Assembly: GCA_030068525.1 (NCBI GenBank)
Contig: JASJOS010000020.1
Coordinates: forward strand, 1 to 64,000
From: Xanthocytophaga flava
GTDB taxonomy: Bacteria; Bacteroidota; Bacteroidia; Cytophagales; 172606-1
DNA: 64,000 bases
Reading direction: 5' to 3'
Positions 7,846-15,214 of the stretch are shown in pieces. The translations under genes and the position numbers were made by a program. Under the pieces are notes generated by a model that was not told the DNA's origin, searched no databases, and saw only the letters and a list, made by a program, of their open reading frames with translations. The stretch's first letter is position 1. Every line of letters starts with the position of its first letter.

Positions 7846-8910
7846 CTATGGTTTTACCGGATTTACCCTGATATATTTTTTGTCCTTAAAACTAATCTGG
7901 TAATCAGACTTGAAATGAGTACTGGGTACATAATAATCGGTGGTGATGATTTGTGCTCCAGATTGTTGTGCTTTCGTAAAATTACTGTAGTCATTATGTC
8001 TGGCTTCTTCTGTATCGGAATCGGCACGAGTACGAACTATATAGCCCTGTTTTACCAGTTTTTGTATTTCTACAAAATCTCTTTCCGGGTTGTTTTTAAT
8101 AAGGATTGCTGCTTCTGGTGTATCAGCGTCTGAATTGGTAAATAAGATACGTCCTTTTAGTGAGGAATGATTCTGAATATAGGCAGCCCGTTTTGTTCCT
8201 GTCTCATCCAGAATAAAGATAAACTTCCCTTTGGCTGCCTGTACTTTAGGCCAGTTCTTTTTCTTTACAGCTTCTTCCAGTGTTTTGTGGTTTCCTCGTA
8301 TATCATCTGGTATAAGTAGTTTATCCCGGCCAAGTGATTCTGTAAGTACCTTATCCAACTGATCAAATATTTCAGTGGTAAATTTTTCTGGAACTGTAAA
8401 TCCTGGTTTATTGATAGTTTCGTCCTTAGCATTGATTGTAATAAATATAGGGTAATGACCTTTGTGGGTATCAGACCAGCTCTTTAACGTCTGGAGGCAA
8501 TTTTTGAACGTAAGGCAATGACTGCGAAAATCAATCTCCTGTATGTGAAAGACTTTAAATCCAGGTTCTTTCATCTCTTCTTTTGGGTCATAAGGAGCTG
8601 TTTGTTTTGCCCAGTCAAGTCCTTTTGGATGGCTGTATTTTCCTCCCTGACTATCCGCATAGATATCTATTTCCAGATTCAGCAGTCCAATATTCAATTG
8701 ATCTTCAAGACTTAGGTGGCTATAGTCAATATGGTTAGCCAGAGAAGAATCCGCTTTTTTCAATGTCTGAAACAAGGCCGGTTCGATAGCTTGTTTATAA
8801 CTATTATGTGAACCAATAATCTGAATCTGGTTTAAAGGCAACTGATCTATGTCTACCAGGAAGGTTGCCGGCCAGAGTATTCCTAAGAGAGTAAGTAAAG
8901 TGGCTTTCAT
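7846..8910 (-). CDS. Secreted Ca2+-dependent phosphoinositide-type phospholipase C
   Basis: A signal peptide precedes LNQIQIIGSHNSYKQA, with the PI-PLC catalytic His at about residue 35 in the GSHNSY motif. Further on are an acidic LNLEIDIYAD segment and a second conserved region IQEIDFRSHC. This is the pattern of the bacterial Ca2+-dependent PI-PLC C1 family (TIM barrel), usually periplasmic or secreted and acting on phosphodiester lipids or glycerophosphodiesters. The length of 354 residues fits the family. It is on the same strand as its neighbours but separated by more than 130 bp on both sides. The actual lipid substrate cannot be read from sequence. Confidence 0.85.
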   Translation of the reverse strand: MKATLLTLLGILWPATFLVDIDQLPLNQIQIIGSHNSYKQAIEPALFQTLKKADSSLANHIDYSHLSLEDQLNIGLLNLEIDIYADSQGGKYSHPKGLDWAKQTAPYDPKEEMKEPGFKVFHIQEIDFRSHCLTFKNCLQTLKSWSDTHKGHYPIFITINAKDETINKPGFTVPEKFTTEIFDQLDKVLTESLGRDKLLIPDDIRGNHKTLEEAVKKKNWPKVQAAKGKFIFILDETGTKRAAYIQNHSSLKGRILFTNSDADTPEAAILIKNNPERDFVEIQKLVKQGYIVRTRADSDTEEARHNDYSNFTKAQQSGAQIITTDYYVPSTHFKSDYQISFKDKKYIRVNPVKP

Positions 8911-8938
8911 AACAAAATAAATGTTAACAATGAATAGC

Positions 8939-8946
8939 CAAAGCTA
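8939..8946 (-). promoter_or_regulatory. Possible -7 box upstream of the PI-PLC gene
   Basis: On the minus strand TAGCTTTG matches TAnnTTTG and ends 28 bp before the start codon. No matching -33 element is seen, so this is a motif match only. Confidence 0.3.
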
Positions 8947-9043
8947 CATAGTCTGGTATTATGAGAATATTAATTTTTCAGTGAAATGTTTATTGTATTA
9001 TGATCCTGATAAATCCAAAAATAGGTACTTTGTGTTAAAATGA

Positions 9044-10207
9044 TTAGTTAAGATGGGATTCAACGTTTTGCAGAATCTCTGTAATTTCTTTGATTTGCTG
9101 CACAGCCTTCTCATTATCTTCTACTTCTGTATTGATCAATAGAATCCGTCCTGTTTGTTTTTGAGGATCAAAAGATATAAAAGCGGATAATCCAGGATCT
9201 CCTCCTGTATGCATAATCCTTCCTGCACGATTGATCGTCCAGAACATACTTTGATTGGTGTATTTTTCAGGAAATCCTGTTGGTTTGTTGGTTGCTTCAA
9301 ATTGAGGACTAAACATATATTGGTATGACTTTTCTGTCAACAGTGAACCATGTTGGGTATACCCTTTAATCATTTCGATCAGATACAAAGAGAGATTGTG
9401 GCAGGATGTACGTAAACCTCCATCCGGATAAGTTACTAATGAGTAAAAGTCATAGGGTTTATTTACATGGTTATATAACAATGCATACTGATTTGATTTG
9501 ATCGGATCATAAAACCAATGTGAGTCCTGCATATGTAAGGGCTCTAAAATGTATTGCCTTACATATTCTCCATACGAAATTTTTGTTTTAGCTTCTATAA
9601 GATAGGCTGCTAATGCTGAGCCAATATTGGTGTAGTTGTACTCTTTACCAGGTTCCTGATTACTGAAGTTTTCAGTTGTGTACAATGTGCCTTTGGGAGT
9701 AAGATAACTAATCAGGTATTCGTTTAAAGAAATAGTAGGCTTTTTTTCATTCTGATAGGCTTTCTGGTATCCGGCTTCATTGTCCAGAATCCCGGAAGTA
9801 TGGGTCACCAATTGCCTGATTGTAATAGCTTTCTCAGGAAACTTAGGATGGTTTACTGGAAAAGGAAGAATATCATTGATCTTTGTTTCTAGTGTAAAAT
9901 GCCCTTGTTCAATGGCTTTTTGTATGGCAAGTGCAATAAATGTTTTGCTCACAGACCCAACGGGTTGAATAGTTTCTGGAGTATACAGAATCTTTTTCTC
10001 CAGGTTAGCATAGCCAAATCCTTTTTGATAGACAACACCATCCTGATTTACAATAGCTACAGCAAATCCTGGTAGAGCAGAGTGTGATTCGATTTTTTTG
10101 AGTTGTGCTTCAAGTTGGACAATGGTAGAAACAGAAGGTGTCTTCGATGATTTACAGCATACTACTATAAAAGCAGACAGAAGCAGTGTCAGAAAGTTTA
10201 TTCGCAT
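9044..10207 (-). CDS. Serine hydrolase lipoprotein, class C beta-lactamase-like
   Basis: The product starts with a lipoprotein signal (FIVVCC). It has the SxxK nucleophile motif SVSK at 85-88, the YxN-type motif in YNYTNIGSA and a C-terminal HTG (MHTGGDPG). This is the pattern of class C beta-lactamases, DD-peptidases and esterases (Pfam Beta-lactamase). The 387-residue length is standard for single-domain members. Anchored in the envelope, it could act on peptidoglycan peptides or small esters. True beta-lactamase activity is not implied. It lies 33 bp downstream of the AraC gene on the same strand, probably as an operon. Confidence 0.88.
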   Translation of the reverse strand: MRINFLTLLLSAFIVVCCKSSKTPSVSTIVQLEAQLKKIESHSALPGFAVAIVNQDGVVYQKGFGYANLEKKILYTPETIQPVGSVSKTFIALAIQKAIEQGHFTLETKINDILPFPVNHPKFPEKAITIRQLVTHTSGILDNEAGYQKAYQNEKKPTISLNEYLISYLTPKGTLYTTENFSNQEPGKEYNYTNIGSALAAYLIEAKTKISYGEYVRQYILEPLHMQDSHWFYDPIKSNQYALLYNHVNKPYDFYSLVTYPDGGLRTSCHNLSLYLIEMIKGYTQHGSLLTEKSYQYMFSPQFEATNKPTGFPEKYTNQSMFWTINRAGRIMHTGGDPGLSAFISFDPQKQTGRILLINTEVEDNEKAVQQIKEITEILQNVESHLN

Positions 10208-10240
10208 AGAAAAGAAATTTATGCAAAGAAATAAATCTTT

Positions 10241-11047
10241 CTAGTTCTGGTCTTGTAAAATATTGCATGCATTCTGATATATTACAGGAGGGACCCCAAC
10301 ATAGTACTTGAAGTAATTGGTGAAATGACTCTGATCATAGAATCCTGTTTCCAATGCAGCTTCTACCACAGGGTAGCCACTTTTTAACAGTAATTTGGCT
10401 TTTTCAATACGCTGAAGAATAATATAAGCAATAGGGGACAAACCTGTATGTTTCTGAAATAAGCGTAACATCTTGAATTTCCCCAGCCTTGCCCTACAAG
10501 CTAAAAGATCCAGAGAAATTTTTTCCTCAAGATGTTCATGGATATACATCTGTAATTCTTTGACTATTGTCGCAGATTCATATTTTTCTTCTTCTGGTTT
10601 GTCCACTGCATACCTTGTCAGGAGCTTTTTTAGTACTTCCTGTAGTGCACCTACAGGTGTAGGTGATTGATTCTCCAAATCCATTGCGATTTGGTGAAAT
10701 GAATTGTATAGCTCCGGATCTGATATTGCAGACATCTCAAAATAAATGGGTTGAGATGCATGGAGTGATTTTAACAGATCCGGACTAATGTAAAAAGTTT
10801 TGAATGAATAACCTGATTCATGTACAAGTTCATTCGTATGTAACTTATCCGGAGGTGTGAGATGAATAGTGCCGGGTGTTGCCAATATATTGTTTTCACT
10901 GAAAGTGCCCTGATCAATCAAAGACAGACAGAAGGTATTATGGCTGTGGGCTGGAAAACTATCTGTATATTCTTTTGCTATCAATAACTCCAGATTATCC
11001 AGTGTTGAGAGTCTGATTCGTTTGTATAGTGAGTTTTGAGTTTTCAT
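10241..11047 (-). CDS. AraC-family transcriptional regulator
   Basis: The N-terminal about 150 residues resemble a cupin-type sensing domain (SFPAHSHNTFCLSLIDQG). The C-terminal about 100 residues hold the double HTH of AraC proteins: ISLDLLACRARLGKFKMLRLFQKHTG and a second helix pair ending DQSHFTNYFKYYVGVPP. It is transcribed into the serine hydrolase gene and divergently from the acetolactate decarboxylase, with 128 bp between. Either could be its target. The effector is unknown. Confidence 0.92.
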   Translation of the reverse strand: MKTQNSLYKRIRLSTLDNLELLIAKEYTDSFPAHSHNTFCLSLIDQGTFSENNILATPGTIHLTPPDKLHTNELVHESGYSFKTFYISPDLLKSLHASQPIYFEMSAISDPELYNSFHQIAMDLENQSPTPVGALQEVLKKLLTRYAVDKPEEEKYESATIVKELQMYIHEHLEEKISLDLLACRARLGKFKMLRLFQKHTGLSPIAYIILQRIEKAKLLLKSGYPVVEAALETGFYDQSHFTNYFKYYVGVPPVIYQNACNILQDQN

Positions 11048-11175
11048 AGGCGTATCACAAATATATCATTCCTTATTAGGTGTATAATACTTCTGCTATT
11101 TATTATGGAAAAGAGAATTAGCTGGTCTGGTTTTTTAGTTGGTTTGGATGCACTACGGTATAAAACTGATGTATT

Positions 11176-11916
11176 ATGATTCGAATCATCCCTTTACTTC
11201 TGATCACTATGATCTCAGCAACTATTTCTGCAGATAAGCCTGATGGCATACATTATATTTCATTGAATCGGGCCATTCGTTTGGGGCAGTATGATGGTGT
11301 GATAACTGCCAAAGAGCTAAAATCTTATGGTGATTTTGGCTTGGGAAGCGAAGAAAAGGTAGCTAGTGAATTGGTTATTCTGGATGGAGTAGCTTATTCC
11401 ATTCCTGCTGATGGCAAAGCGAAGGTAATGCCTGATCAGGCTAAAATTGCTTTTTCTGCTATCAAGTTCTTTAAAACAGACAAACAAGTAAAGATAAATA
11501 AGGCATTTTCGCTAAAGGAGCTGGAACAGTATCTGGACTCACTGATTGTAAAGAACACTTTTGTGGCTATAAAAATAAGTGGAGAGTTTGCCTCTATTAC
11601 CTTTACCAGTTACCATAAACAGGAGAAACCTTACAAACCTATTGAGCAAGTACCTGTAAGTGAGTTTACCCATACGAAAATGAAAGGTACTATTGTTGGC
11701 TTTTTTACTCCGGAATCAGCAGCTGTATTAAATAGCCCTACCTATCATTTTCACTTTATCGATCAGGCTCGCACAACGGGTGGACATGTACAGGATTGTG
11801 TGATTGGGAATGTTGAGATTGAACTGGACTATACCAGAAGTTTTACAGCCGATCTGGCAGATCCTGCTATACTGCAGCATATAGATTTGAATAAACCTAT
11901 AGAAGCGGAAAAATAA
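11176..11916 (+). CDS. Exported alpha-acetolactate decarboxylase
   Basis: The family is recognised from EKVASELVILDGVAYSIPAD and the C-terminal metal site THTKMKGTIVGFFTPE...HFHF...GGHV. His191, His193 and His204 have the spacing of the zinc ligands of acetolactate decarboxylase, and a Glu lies near 180. The enzyme converts 2-acetolactate to acetoin. The N-terminus (MIRIIPLLLITMISATISA) is a signal peptide, as in some Bacillus enzymes, so the protein is probably periplasmic or secreted. No acetolactate synthase or butanediol dehydrogenase is nearby. It is divergent from an AraC regulator. Confidence 0.85.
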   Translation: MIRIIPLLLITMISATISADKPDGIHYISLNRAIRLGQYDGVITAKELKSYGDFGLGSEEKVASELVILDGVAYSIPADGKAKVMPDQAKIAFSAIKFFKTDKQVKINKAFSLKELEQYLDSLIVKNTFVAIKISGEFASITFTSYHKQEKPYKPIEQVPVSEFTHTKMKGTIVGFFTPESAAVLNSPTYHFHFIDQARTTGGHVQDCVIGNVEIELDYTRSFTADLADPAILQHIDLNKPIEAEK

Positions 11917-11918
11917 GT

Positions 11919-11947
11919 AATGCCGGACTTTATGGCGGTCCGGCATT
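11919..11947. terminator. Hairpin between convergent genes
   Basis: AATGCCGGAC (11919-11928) pairs perfectly with GTCCGGCATT (11938-11947) across a 9-nt loop. It lies between two gene ends that face each other. There is little T tail, so it may act as a processing stop rather than a classical terminator. Confidence 0.6.
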
Positions 11948-11956
11948 GTGTGAAAA

Positions 11957-13153
11957 TTAAATCTTCAGCTTTATTTTTAGTTTGCCCAGTAATGCAGTAA
12001 TTCCAATGATAATAAATGCATAAATCATGGATTTGATCAAACCTAAGGCTCCTGTTTTGAAGGTAATCGGAATCACAAAGCCATATAGTGCTGCTATGGC
12101 ATAATACCAGTAGGGAATCAGATAGCAGGTTAGGGTACTCGTTCCTGCTGGTTTAATTATATCAAACCAATGAGCTTTTTTCTTTAAATCTACCAGCCAA
12201 TAGATTATAGTGTAAAAAAGAAAAGCAATACCACTACATAGGAAGATCCAGGTAGGAGTTGCGTGAATTTTTGAGATAATAAAAAACTTTCTGAAGATAA
12301 GTCCCAGAACAATAAGTCCAACTCCGATTATCGGATAAATAATCAATAATTTTTTATTTTCTGTACTGGAATAATATTTCTCCAATAATAGTGTGGCAAT
12401 CATACCAGCAAAGGTAAAGCAATGAAATGCGCCTGCTCCAGGTATCCAGCCAAATACATCACTCAGATGTGCTGCTTCCAGCCAGTGTGCATGATCGGCT
12501 ATGTTCAATAACGTGAATAATCCCCATACTACAGGAATGAGTATAGGTTTGCGCCATATGAATACATAAATAATAGCACTACCCAGATAGGCCCAGCCAA
12601 TTAATCCCAGAATGCCCCACCATTGAGTCCGAAACCCAACAATCTGATTATCTGCATTACCCCGAAAAATTATTGCTAACCAGACCAGCAGACAAAATCC
12701 GATAACCTGTAAAGCTATGAACAGGTATTTTTTCCAGTCTGTTGATTTTGGATATACATTCCAGATCAGAAAGAAACCCAAAACCATCAGAATGATATAA
12801 TATTCCTGACGCATACCTGTGGCTTCCGGATTCAGATCTGGACTATTGACTGTGAATACACCCATTACCAGTAATGCGATGGAACGGATCACAATGTGTT
12901 TAATCAATTGAAAGTTGGAATCCCCTTTGCTTATCCGGTTTTGAATAGCAAAGGGAATAGACATACCTACGATTACCAGAAAGCAAGGGAATACAACATC
13001 GGATAGGCCCAGAAAATCTTTATCAGCAGGCGAATGTTCAAGCCATTGAGGAATGTCTTTTAATGTCCAGAAGTCATTGACGAAGATCATAAGCAACATG
13101 GTTAGTGCTCTAAATACGTCAATAGACAATACACGCATGTTTGTTACTTTCAT
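11957..13153 (-). CDS. DUF5009/acyltransferase-like multi-pass membrane protein
   Basis: The protein opens with RVLSIDVFRALTMLLMIFVNDF and has about ten hydrophobic helices. This matches the DUF5009 group related to heparan-alpha-glucosaminide N-acetyltransferase and other membrane acyltransferases. Such proteins are thought to carry acetyl groups across the membrane to amino sugars outside. The start overlaps the stop of the upstream GH20-like gene by ATGA, so the two are translationally coupled. A role in acetylating or handling hexosamines released by that partner is an inference from this pairing. The catalytic His was not pinned down. Confidence 0.78.
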   Translation of the reverse strand: MKVTNMRVLSIDVFRALTMLLMIFVNDFWTLKDIPQWLEHSPADKDFLGLSDVVFPCFLVIVGMSIPFAIQNRISKGDSNFQLIKHIVIRSIALLVMGVFTVNSPDLNPEATGMRQEYYIILMVLGFFLIWNVYPKSTDWKKYLFIALQVIGFCLLVWLAIIFRGNADNQIVGFRTQWWGILGLIGWAYLGSAIIYVFIWRKPILIPVVWGLFTLLNIADHAHWLEAAHLSDVFGWIPGAGAFHCFTFAGMIATLLLEKYYSSTENKKLLIIYPIIGVGLIVLGLIFRKFFIISKIHATPTWIFLCSGIAFLFYTIIYWLVDLKKKAHWFDIIKPAGTSTLTCYLIPYWYYAIAALYGFVIPITFKTGALGLIKSMIYAFIIIGITALLGKLKIKLKI

Positions 13154-14250
13154 TTTCCTAGTTGCGTGATTTCGTTGTACATAGTTCTGAAACAGTTAGA
13201 GGCTGTATTCCCACTGGTATTGGAGTTAGTAGTTTGTCCATAGTATTCATCCAGAAACTGGCCTGCACTTGACCATACAGTTTGCATCATGCCCTGATAC
13301 TTATCTTTCATTTCTGGTGTAGCAGATGCCCGAAAGCGTACCATATCCTGTGTCTGCAATACGGCAAACTTAGGCATTCTCCATGGACAGGTAATAACCT
13401 GAAGGCCTTTCATTGCAAACAATACAGGTGTTTGATCCGGGCGTTCATAATGCCAGTCGCAGATCATAACATCTTTTGGTATCAAATCGATAGCCCGGTA
13501 AGTGTTATTGTAACTGGCTTCCCACATTCCCAGTCCGGTAGTTTTGCCATCCAGTAAACGATCTCCCCAGATCCAGAGCTTACGGTTTTTCTGTGCCAAA
13601 TGATCCCGTATGGTTCGTACCTCTCCTGCGAAGAGTTCTGCCTTGTCACGACCTGCACAACGAGGACATTTGTCATCTCCCAGGTAGAACACTTCATCCA
13701 TACCTGCATGAAAGGCATTGGAGCCAAATACATCACACATTTCATCTACTATATCAAACACTACATTATGAACTGTTGGATGTAACGGGCAATAGCTTTT
13801 GCAATACAATCCATCCGGATTAGGCCATTGGTATTTGGCTGGCATCTGAACATGTGGGGTTTCGTCAAACTCAGGATATTTCTTTAACAGATTATGGGTA
13901 GTGTTTGCCCATGACTGATGACCTAATAGGTTAATTTGAGGAATAATATTAATGTTATTTTTCCTGCAAGCTGCCACCATCTTTTTTACCTCCTTTTTTG
14001 ATAAGGCAATACTATCTCTGAGCTCCGGATGACTTTCATATTGGTAGTTGAAGTCAACTCGTAGAATGAGTGTGTTCACTTTTCGGGAAGCTAGTTCTTC
14101 ATTGATAAATTTTATAAACCGGTCTACATCTTTGGGTTGAGGGGCTCCAATACAAAAACCTCTTACAGGCAGAAGAGTATCGAGCTTTGCCTGAGAATAT
14201 AAGGGCAAAGAGAGCAGAAAATAGAAAATAATGAATAGAGGTTTGTTCAT
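13150..14250 (-). CDS. GH20-like beta-N-acetylhexosaminidase-related glycoside hydrolase
   Basis: A signal peptide (to about residue 20) precedes a TIM-barrel catalytic domain. The hallmark is HAGMDEVFY with Asp185-Glu186, the substrate-assisting Asp and acid/base Glu of family GH20. Supporting motifs are NIIPQINLLGHQSW and KLWIWGDRLL. It is short (366 residues) and lacks the N-terminal GH20b domain, as in the divergent single-domain members. It probably releases N-acetylhexosamine from glycans in the periplasm. It is coupled through ATGA to the DUF5009 membrane protein. Chain-type substrate is unknown. Confidence 0.82.
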   Translation of the reverse strand: MNKPLFIIFYFLLSLPLYSQAKLDTLLPVRGFCIGAPQPKDVDRFIKFINEELASRKVNTLILRVDFNYQYESHPELRDSIALSKKEVKKMVAACRKNNINIIPQINLLGHQSWANTTHNLLKKYPEFDETPHVQMPAKYQWPNPDGLYCKSYCPLHPTVHNVVFDIVDEMCDVFGSNAFHAGMDEVFYLGDDKCPRCAGRDKAELFAGEVRTIRDHLAQKNRKLWIWGDRLLDGKTTGLGMWEASYNNTYRAIDLIPKDVMICDWHYERPDQTPVLFAMKGLQVITCPWRMPKFAVLQTQDMVRFRASATPEMKDKYQGMMQTVWSSAGQFLDEYYGQTTNSNTSGNTASNCFRTMYNEITQLGK

Positions 14251-14417
14251 GGGTTATGTTAGAAATAGAGTTATAAGAAGGAAGGTTTGGATTTATAGTG
14301 TATAAACGGGCGGGAGTGTGAGATATAATATCATGGGGAGAAATTTATCTTTACCTATTTATATTGTGGCACCCAGACAAATTAAAATTATGGAAGGTAT
14401 TAGTTGCCTGTTTTCTA

Positions 14418-15101
14418 CTATACTTTAATTCTACGTCCTTTAATAGCACCAGATGAACTAAATCTATCATATTCTTGCTCATTCCATTCCTGTAATCCAC
14501 AAGCCAGGAATTGAGATAATAGATTCGTAGAGGTTTTTTTCTTATAGAAAGTAATATGCAGATTGCCATACTTACAAAATTCTGCTACAAAAGAATCATC
14601 ATCAGAGGTTAGAGAAAAGGAGAGAGTATCACAGCGAGCTATCCAGAACAGAATAGGTATAAATTCATTAATAGAGTCCAGTGTTATTTCAAATCCTCCC
14701 TGATATGTACTATCATTTCCTGTAATCTGCTTGAGTGCTTTATAAGCTTTTTTTAGGGGAGCGTATGTATTGGAGAGATTTCCGAAAACAGAACATTTAG
14801 TATCAGTCAGACAATACAGTGAATGGATATTTGTCTTTTCGAGAGCCTGTCTGAAAGCCTCACTGAAAAGTGCTGGGTACTCAGCTTCGTTGGTAGATGG
14901 ATGATAAAGTAGTGTGGTATGACTAAAGGTAGGTTTGGTAACTGACTTTCTATGATCCAGAGGTTCTATTCTGGACGCAAGTTCTTCTGGTGTGAGTTCA
15001 TCTTCTAAAAAACTGGTATAATATAGTTGCTGTACAGAACTGATCGTATATCCTATGTTGGGTTGACGAAGTATTATATCCCGACCAATAAGGCGAATCA
15101 T
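14418..15101 (-). CDS. Hypothetical cytoplasmic protein
   Basis: I chose the ATG at 15101 (MIRLIGRDIILRQPNIGY). The longer form from 15194 would add a hydrophobic stretch with poor coding character. The 227-residue product has no signal peptide. Its central part (FSHTTLLYHPSTNEAEYPALFSEAFRQALEK, then SLYCLTDTKCSVFGNLS) resembles no family I know. It sits downstream of the molybdopterin hydroxylase gene on the same strand with a gap of 113 bp. The function is unknown. Confidence 0.6.
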   Translation of the reverse strand: MIRLIGRDIILRQPNIGYTISSVQQLYYTSFLEDELTPEELASRIEPLDHRKSVTKPTFSHTTLLYHPSTNEAEYPALFSEAFRQALEKTNIHSLYCLTDTKCSVFGNLSNTYAPLKKAYKALKQITGNDSTYQGGFEITLDSINEFIPILFWIARCDTLSFSLTSDDDSFVAEFCKYGNLHITFYKKKTSTNLLSQFLACGLQEWNEQEYDRFSSSGAIKGRRIKV

Positions 15102-15214
15102 ATGTATAAAAAGAATAGAATGTATAAATAGATAATCTGACAGCCAAAATAAATGGCTTGCGTCTTCTTTTGAAGACACAAGCCAGAAAATCATGAATAG
15201 CTTTTGGGTATTTT

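Noticed and set aside
9044-10207. Acquired beta-lactamase resistance gene
   Set aside because: Motifs fit the broad serine-hydrolase family and there is no mobile context; lactam resistance cannot be claimed.
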